A DNA stretch of 64,000 nucleotides, from the NCBI RefSeq assembly GCF_030252345.1, contig NZ_CP126980.1, positions 2,371,501 through 2,435,500 of the forward strand, read 5' to 3'. Below, in pieces: positions 59,570 to 64,000 of this stretch (the first letter of the stretch is position 1; each line of letters opens with the position of its first letter). A model generated the notes under the pieces. It was not told where the DNA came from. It searched no databases and worked only from the letters and a program-made list of their open reading frames with translations. A program made the position numbers and the translations under genes. Source of the DNA: Actinoplanes oblitus. GTDB taxonomy: Bacteria > Actinomycetota > Actinomycetes > Mycobacteriales > Micromonosporaceae.

Positions 59570-59971
59570 ATGCGCAGAATCCATGCCACCGTTCTCGCCG
59601 CGACCGCGACCGCGGCCGCCCTGCTCGCCCCCGCCGCGGCCCAGGCCGCGCCCACCAGCACCACCGAGCTGCTGGGCACCTACGGGTTCGGGCGCGCCGC
59701 CGTCATCGGCGACGCCGGGGTGGCCGCCGGCGTGTGGCGCTCGCCGGCCGTGCACAGCCGTTTCGCGGGCGACGACCTGACCGTCACTTTCTCGCCGCGG
59801 ACCAAGCCGCGGGCCAGTGAGCAGCTTGTCTACACGGCCGCGTTCAACGAGGTCGCCGACGCGCAGGCCGAGTGCCGCAAGGTCGGTGCGGACGGCGTGG
59901 CCCACCATGTCTGGATGTCCTTCCGATGCCAGACCGGCTTTGTGCCGAGCTACACCCTTTACGTGCGCTGA
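59570..59971 (+). CDS. Small secreted protein (133 aa)
   Basis: ATG 59570 behind AAAGGAAATTAAA. The signal peptide runs to about residue 26 (ATVLAATATAAALLAPAAAQA). The mature part of about 107 residues is rich in Ala, Val and Thr with two cysteines (AECRKVG and RCQTGF) that could form a disulphide. No family recognised. The AT-rich promoter region with palindromes upstream suggests tight regulation. Confidence 0.7.
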   Translation: MRRIHATVLAATATAAALLAPAAAQAAPTSTTELLGTYGFGRAAVIGDAGVAAGVWRSPAVHSRFAGDDLTVTFSPRTKPRASEQLVYTAAFNEVADAQAECRKVGADGVAHHVWMSFRCQTGFVPSYTLYVR

Positions 59972-60392
59972 CCTTTCTGCGATCCGGCTCGTATCGTGCC
60001 GTGCGCCATTCTCCGGCCACTCGCATGGCCATTTTCCAAGAAAACGACGAACAATGTGGAGCGCCGGTGCGAAAAGCCGCCCCCGGCGCCCTCGGCATGG
60101 TCCTCGGGCTGACCTCGCCGGCCGCCGCGGCGGACAACACCTTCGACCTTTGCCGCCGGCCATGCCACGGCCCGCGGCACCTGTGATCGGACGCTGAGCA
60201 TCCCGCCGGCCCCGCGCTCGTGTGCCGGCACCACCGTCCGGCGCGCCGAGCAGAGGTGCCGCCGCGACGTCCGCACGCCTGCGGCGAACAGCTGATCGCG
60301 TCACCACCGAGGCCCGGCGGCCCGTTGCCGGCCTCGCCCCGCGTCCCGCTCCCGGGACGGCGGTCCACCCCATCGGAAGAGGTACGTACACC
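59972..60392. other. 421-bp region with a possible decayed secreted-protein ORF
   Basis: A 39-aa reading frame at 60067-60186 (GTG start) begins like a signal peptide (GALGMVLGLTSPAAAADNTFD) and stops soon after, so it may be the remnant of a secreted protein or a small peptide. The remainder carries the promoter region for melC1; no clear promoter or operator was found. Confidence 0.35.
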
Positions 60393-60881
60393 ATGTCCAC
60401 CCTGAGTCGTCGGGACGTCATCCGCTACGCGGCCGCGGCCACCGCTGTCGCCGGCGGCGTCGCCGGCGCGCAGGCCCTGTCCACCTCCGGCTCCTCCGCG
60501 CAGGTGCCGGCCGGCGCCGCGGCGCCGGCCGATCCGCGGGACTTCGAGCTGGAGTACCGCGGCAAGAAGATCAAGGGAGTGCACGGCGGTGGCGCCCACG
60601 GCGCTCAGCTGAGCGCGCGGGGCACCTCGCGGAGCCGGCAGCCGCACCAGGTCCACATCGACGGGCGCAAGCTGGCGGTCATGCAGATCGAGCTGCCGTC
60701 CCCCAGCGGCACCGGGGTGGTGCTCGGCTTCATCAGCGCCCTCAACCACTACGAGCCGGTCCTGATCGACGAGGACAAGAACCGGGACGGTTTGCTGAAG
60801 CTGGCCCGGCGAGCTGTCGACGTGCTGGGCAACAGCGAGCTCACCGCCCTGGCGGGCGCGGACCACAACCACGGGAACTGA
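60393..60881 (+). CDS. melC1: Tyrosinase copper chaperone MelC1
   Basis: 162 aa from ATG 60393. A twin-arginine signal (SRRDVIRYAAAATAVAGG) is followed by the MelC1 domain: FELEYRGKKIKGVHGG, QPHQVHIDGRKLAVMQIE, ISALNHYEPVLIDED, LARRAVDVLGNSEL. MelC1 binds apo-tyrosinase, delivers copper and carries the enzyme out through the Tat pathway, because MelC2 lacks its own signal. It lies 42 bp upstream of melC2. Confidence 0.93.
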   Translation: MSTLSRRDVIRYAAAATAVAGGVAGAQALSTSGSSAQVPAGAAAPADPRDFELEYRGKKIKGVHGGGAHGAQLSARGTSRSRQPHQVHIDGRKLAVMQIELPSPSGTGVVLGFISALNHYEPVLIDEDKNRDGLLKLARRAVDVLGNSELTALAGADHNHGN

Positions 60882-60923
60882 CCGCACCCTCCCCGTTCCG
60901 ATTCATCGAAAGGCTCTTCCGTC

Positions 60924-61745
60924 ATGGGCGTACGCAAGAACGCGCGCAACCTCACCAGCACCGAGAAGGCGGCGTTCGTCTCCGCCGTCAAGCGCCTCAA
61001 GGCGCAGACCACCGGTCGTAACTACGACTGGTACGTCACCACTCACCTGAACTACTTCGCCGCCGTCGGCGGCATCCGCTACGCCCACCAGTCGCCGTCC
61101 TTCCTGCCGTGGCACCGTCAGTACCTGATCGAGTTCGAGCGGGCGCTGCAGGTCTACGAGCCGTCGGTGACCCTGCCGTACTGGGACTGGACCGTGGACC
61201 GCACCACCACCGGTGCGCCGTTCACCGCCGACTTCATGGGCGGCAACGGATCCGGCGGCAACGGCCCGGTCACCACGGGCCCGTTCGCCGGGGCGACCAA
61301 CTGGCGGATCAACGTCAGCAGCACCACCTCGACATCACTGCGGCGCGCCATGGGCAGCAACACGTTGCCCAGCGCCACCCAGGTCAGCTCGGTGCTCGGG
61401 GTCTCCACTTACGACGCGGCGCCGTGGAACAGCTCGGCCACCAGCGGCATGCGCAACCGGATGGAGGGCTGGACGACCCCCAACCTGCACAACGCGGTGC
61501 ACGTGTGGGTGGGGGGTCACATGGGACAGCAGGACTCGCCGAACGACCCGGTGTTCTGGCTGCACCACTGCAACATCGACCGGCTGTGGTCGCAGTGGCA
61601 GACACGGTGGGGCTTCGACGCCGGGCACTACCTGCCGGCCGCCGGCACCAGCGGTGTCGTGGACCTCGACGAGACCCTGCAGCCGTGGCCGGGCGTGACC
61701 CCGGCCTCGGTGCTCGACCACAGCAGCGTCTACACCTACGCCTGA
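60924..61745 (+). CDS. melC2: Tyrosinase
   Basis: 273 aa, the Streptomyces length, without signal peptide. Type 3 copper centre: CuA ligands His41, His55 and His64 (TTHLNYF, YAHQSP, PWHRQYL), CuB ligands His189, His193 and His215 (LHNAVHVWVGG, WLHHCNIDRLW). The protein hydroxylates tyrosine and oxidises the product to dopaquinone, leading to melanin. It depends on MelC1 for copper loading and export. Its stop is 10 bp from the end of the converging MelC1-like gene. Confidence 0.97.
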   Translation: MGVRKNARNLTSTEKAAFVSAVKRLKAQTTGRNYDWYVTTHLNYFAAVGGIRYAHQSPSFLPWHRQYLIEFERALQVYEPSVTLPYWDWTVDRTTTGAPFTADFMGGNGSGGNGPVTTGPFAGATNWRINVSSTTSTSLRRAMGSNTLPSATQVSSVLGVSTYDAAPWNSSATSGMRNRMEGWTTPNLHNAVHVWVGGHMGQQDSPNDPVFWLHHCNIDRLWSQWQTRWGFDAGHYLPAAGTSGVVDLDETLQPWPGVTPASVLDHSSVYTYA

Positions 61746-61755
61746 TCCGGATCGT

Positions 61756-62130
61756 TCAGCGCGGGCAGTAGGCGGTCGGCTCGGCCGGTCGCAGCTCGGC
61801 GCCGGCCAGGCTGCGCACCGCGGCGCGGGTGGTCGCGCGAACCCCGACGGTGATCTCGTAGGCGTTGACGGTGCTGCTGTAGCGGTTGTCACCGTGGTCG
61901 ACGAGCCCCAGGGACACGCCGTCGATGTAGGCGCACGGATGGGCGCCACCCCAGCCGTGGATCAGCCGGTCGCGGTAGTACTCGACGAAGACGCCGACGG
62001 GTGGGACGGAGTCCGACGTGGCCGGCCCGGCGGGCGCCTGTGCGCCCGCCGGCGCCGGGGCGGTGACGGTCAGCACGGCCGGCACCAGGGCCGCGGCCAG
62101 CACCACGTTGGCCACCTGTCGCTTCAGCAT
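61756..62130 (-). CDS. MelC1-like copper-chaperone paralogue
   Basis: 124 aa from ATG 62130 (GGGGGAACG upstream). A Sec-type signal peptide (ANVVLAAALVPAVLTVTAPAPAGA) replaces the twin-arginine signal of MelC1. The mature 85 residues keep the MelC1 layout: FVEYYRDRLIHGWGGAHPCAYIDGVSLGL, then STVNAYEITVGVRATTRAAVRSLAGAELRP. These align with YRGKKIKG...VHIDG..L and ALNHYEP...ARRAVDVLGNSEL of MelC1. A HPC motif replaces the HQVH of MelC1. This is my own alignment by eye. It converges on melC2, so it may be an alternative chaperone or a regulator of tyrosinase maturation. Confidence 0.7.
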   Translation of the reverse strand: MLKRQVANVVLAAALVPAVLTVTAPAPAGAQAPAGPATSDSVPPVGVFVEYYRDRLIHGWGGAHPCAYIDGVSLGLVDHGDNRYSSTVNAYEITVGVRATTRAAVRSLAGAELRPAEPTAYCPR

Positions 62131-62146
62131 CGTTCCCCCAAAGGCA

Positions 62147-62168
62147 ATCGACATCGATGTACGTCGAT
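62147..62168. promoter_or_regulatory. Inverted repeat upstream of the MelC1-like gene
   Basis: Half-sites ATCGAC (62147-62152) and GTCGAT (62163-62168) are perfect inverted repeats 10 bp apart, with an inner ATCGAT. They lie 16-38 bp upstream of the MelC1-like start, between it and the divergent padR gene, so this is a candidate operator. Confidence 0.5.
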
Positions 62169-62329
62169 AACATAGCCGATCGTCACCGTTTTCTCCGGAG
62201 AACGCGGCCGGTGCGAACCTACTCGGCGATGCCTTCAACTCGAGCGCGGTCGTCGAGGTTATGCGCCACGCCGGCCGGTCTCGGGGCCCGCGGGTGCACC
62301 CCTATGTAGAGTTCGGATATAGTGCCGCG

Positions 62330-62653
62330 ATGCGGATCACTGTAGCGACTGCCCGGCTGCTGGCCGCGCTGCTCGCCGAGCCGGCAGCCGACCGGTACGG
62401 CCTGGACCTGATGAGGGCGACCGGCCTGGCCAGCGGCAGCCTTTACCCGATCCTCCACCGGCTGCAGGACGCGGGCTGGCTGACCACGCGGTGGGAGGAC
62501 ATCGACCCGGCCGAGGCCGGACGACCGGCCCGCCGGTTCTATCGTCTGACGCCCGACGGGGTCAGTCAGGCCCGGTCGGCCCTCGCCGGGCTGCGGGCAC
62601 AGACCGCGGTGCCCGGGATCGTGGGTCTCGCGACGCGGAGCCTGGCATGGTGA
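62330..62653 (+). CDS. PadR-family transcriptional regulator
   Basis: 107 aa from ATG 62330. The winged-helix PadR domain is clear: RLLAALLAEPAADRYGLDLMRATGLASGSLYPILHRLQDAGWLTTRWE, then RRFYRLTPDG. Members repress neighbouring genes in response to stress or phenolic ligands. It is translated together with the next membrane protein (7-bp overlap). The MelC1-like gene is divergent. Confidence 0.9.
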   Translation: MRITVATARLLAALLAEPAADRYGLDLMRATGLASGSLYPILHRLQDAGWLTTRWEDIDPAEAGRPARRFYRLTPDGVSQARSALAGLRAQTAVPGIVGLATRSLAW

Positions 62654-63579
62654 GCCGGCGGATCGCCGAGGCCCTGCTGGGGCTGGCCGCCCGGCGCTGG
62701 CCGGCCCGGCTGCGCGGCGAGATGCACCAGGAGTGGCTCGCCGAACTGCACGTGCTGGCCGCCGAGCGCCGTACCGCGGCAATGCTGCGGTACGCGGCGA
62801 GCCTCGCGGCCGCCCGGCCGGTGCGGGAACCGGTCGCCGGCGCGGAGCGAGCGGCAGCACTGTGGCGGGCCGTACGACTGTGCGTTGTGGCGCCGTTGGC
62901 CGCCGTCGTCGTGTTCGCTACCTGCCTGGCAGCCGCTCTGGCCGTCGTGGATCCACTGCTCGCCGCGTTGCCGTTCGGCGAACAGCCGCGGCAGTGGGTG
63001 GCGGCGCTGGCCACGGCCGCCGCTGCCGTCGTGCTCGCCCGGTCCGGCCGGTGGTGGACGGCCGAGGGCGCCGGGATGGCCGCGCTGCTGCTCGCGATCA
63101 CGGTCCCCGGCTTCGTCCTCGCCAGCCTGGCCTACCTGCTGCCGGCCGGGATGTCCGGCGGATACGCCCTGCACTGGCCCGCATACGCGGTGTTCTTCGC
63201 CTGCCTCGCCGCGCTGCTCCACGCCGTCGACCGGCTGGCCGCCACCGGCCGGCGCGTCCTGGCCTGGTGGACCGGCGTGGCCGGCGCGCTGACGCTCACC
63301 GACCTCGCGGTCACCCTTCCGGTCCTGCTGTCCAGCGGCGACGATCCTCCCGTCGCGTCGGCACCGCTGTGGCTGTTCGCCGCGCTCAACGGCGGCGGCC
63401 TCGACGGGATCAGACTGCCCGGCATGACCGCCGACCAGATCTGGACCGTCGGCGACACCACCGACTTCGACGCCTACATCTTCCTGCTCTACGCCGGCCT
63501 GGCCCTCGGCGTGATCATGACCAGAGCATCGAGGGCTGCCACGACCTCGGTGCCCAGCACGCGGCCCGAGCTCACCTGA
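62647..63579 (+). CDS. Membrane protein coupled to PadR (310 aa)
   Basis: ATG 62647 overlaps the padR stop (GTG 62650 possible). The N-terminal part (LLGLAARRWPARLRGEMHQEWLAELHVL) resembles the cytoplasmic prefix found next to PadR regulators in actinobacteria. Six hydrophobic segments follow from about residue 75 (LCVVAPLAAVVVFATCLAAAL and others). PadR-coupled membrane proteins of this kind have no settled function; they may sense or respond to envelope stress. Confidence 0.78.
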   Translation: MVSRRIAEALLGLAARRWPARLRGEMHQEWLAELHVLAAERRTAAMLRYAASLAAARPVREPVAGAERAAALWRAVRLCVVAPLAAVVVFATCLAAALAVVDPLLAALPFGEQPRQWVAALATAAAAVVLARSGRWWTAEGAGMAALLLAITVPGFVLASLAYLLPAGMSGGYALHWPAYAVFFACLAALLHAVDRLAATGRRVLAWWTGVAGALTLTDLAVTLPVLLSSGDDPPVASAPLWLFAALNGGGLDGIRLPGMTADQIWTVGDTTDFDAYIFLLYAGLALGVIMTRASRAATTSVPSTRPELT

Positions 63580-63679
63580 GCGGGCAACGGGTCCGGCGGA
63601 CACCCGACAGAGCAGACCCGCGCCGCCTGTCCGCCTGGCCGACCACGGACACGACCGTGACCGGTGGCATGCTCGGGTA

Positions 63680-64000
63680 ATGAGCGGAACTGACGCCACG
63701 GTGAGCACCCTGCGGCGCCCCGCCCCCGGGTGGGTCGCACCGCTGTTCGCGGTTCTGGGCGCGGCCACCATCCCGTGGACCGTCTACCTCTCGCTCACCC
63801 TGCCGCAGCGGACCCACACCGGCAACTACCGGGTGGCCTGGGTCGGTTTCGACGTGCTGCTGGTGGCCGGCCTGCTGGCCACCGCCTACCTGGCCTGGCG
63901 CGGCCGGCCGCGGGTCGGGCTGCTGGCCGGCGCCACCGCCACCCTGCTGGTGGTCGACGCCTGGTTCGACGTGACGCTGTCGACTCGATCCGAGCTGACC
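63680..64000 (+). CDS. Membrane protein, 3' end outside the window
   Basis: ATG 63680 opens a frame running to the right edge (107 codons). Three or more hydrophobic segments are visible (VAPLFAVLGAATIPWTVYLSL, WVGFDVLLVAGLLATAYLAW, VGLLAGATATLLVVDAWFDV). No family recognised. Confidence 0.6.
   Translation, partial: MSGTDATVSTLRRPAPGWVAPLFAVLGAATIPWTVYLSLTLPQRTHTGNYRVAWVGFDVLLVAGLLATAYLAWRGRPRVGLLAGATATLLVVDAWFDVTLSTRSELT

Noticed and set aside
1..64000. rRNA, tRNA or transposon genes
   Set aside because: Nothing resembling conserved rRNA segments, tRNA arms with a CCA-end stem, transposase motifs or long terminal inverted repeats was noticed. A covariance-model scan could still find a missed tRNA.

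Overview
The window is a 64-kb piece of a very GC-rich actinobacterial chromosome, most likely from a filamentous saprophyte of the Micromonosporaceae (Actinoplanes-like). The reasons are strong G/C third-position bias, frequent GTG starts, a DUF574-type methyltransferase, CsoR and PucR regulators, several secreted polysaccharide-degrading enzymes, a MelC1/MelC2 tyrosinase pair and a chemotaxis receptor (Actinoplanes makes motile spores). The genus is inference. I see no rRNA, tRNA, CRISPR array, insertion sequence or prophage.

Layout. 1-6.2 kb: the end of an SF1 helicase, then a tight four-gene cluster: a signal-less CHAP-type peptidoglycan peptidase, two neighbouring proteins that appear to share a domain (one ending in LysM), and a small protein. 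6.2-11.3 kb: a catabolic operon with a class II aldolase/class III aminotransferase fusion and an FGGY kinase, divergent from a PucR-type regulator. 11.3-14.5 kb: a membrane protein, a P450 and a secreted GH6 cellulase with a cellulose-type operator. 14.7-15.5 kb: Bfd ferredoxin and bacterioferritin behind DtxR/IdeR-like boxes. 15.5-18.1 kb: a repeat-rich stretch with a membrane protein and an OmpA-domain protein. 18.2-21.2 kb: LexA and a GGDEF-EAL protein. 21.6-25.7 kb: a sugar operon (aldose epimerase plus CUT2-type ABC transporter). 25.7-30.2 kb: a methyltransferase, a cold-shock gene with a terminator-like hairpin in its leader, a GAF/ANTAR-like protein and a GH64 glucanase with two ricin-type lectin domains. 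30.4-36.7 kb: an antiporter, a repeat-bearing polysaccharide deacetylase, a CocE-type hydrolase, pyridoxal kinase and a membrane protein. 36.8-39.4 kb: a chemoreceptor followed by a BMP lipoprotein. 39.7-44.3 kb: a copper island (DUF6153, two DUF305, CopA, CsoR). 44.4-51.8 kb: a DUF1996 protein with a duplicated insert, a sigma factor with an overlapping partner, and a four-gene operon with EspC/WXG-like proteins. 52-59.3 kb: a BNR-repeat secreted protein, a second diguanylate cyclase, and a DUF1906 protein coupled to a small exported protein. 59.4-64 kb: an AT-rich leader with a small secreted protein, melC1-melC2, a converging MelC1-like paralogue, a PadR regulator with a coupled membrane protein, and a truncated membrane protein.

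How it fits together. Three sites with a GAGCG(C/T)TC core lie upstream of the GH6 cellulase, the sugar operon and the GH64 glucanase, which suggests LacI-family control of polysaccharide use. Metal handling recurs: iron storage under iron boxes, copper efflux under CsoR-type operators, and a copper tyrosinase. The least described loci are the 2.1-6.2 kb cluster, the aldolase-aminotransferase operon, the 48.9-51.8 kb operon and the second MelC1-like gene. All functions are inferred from the translated sequence alone.
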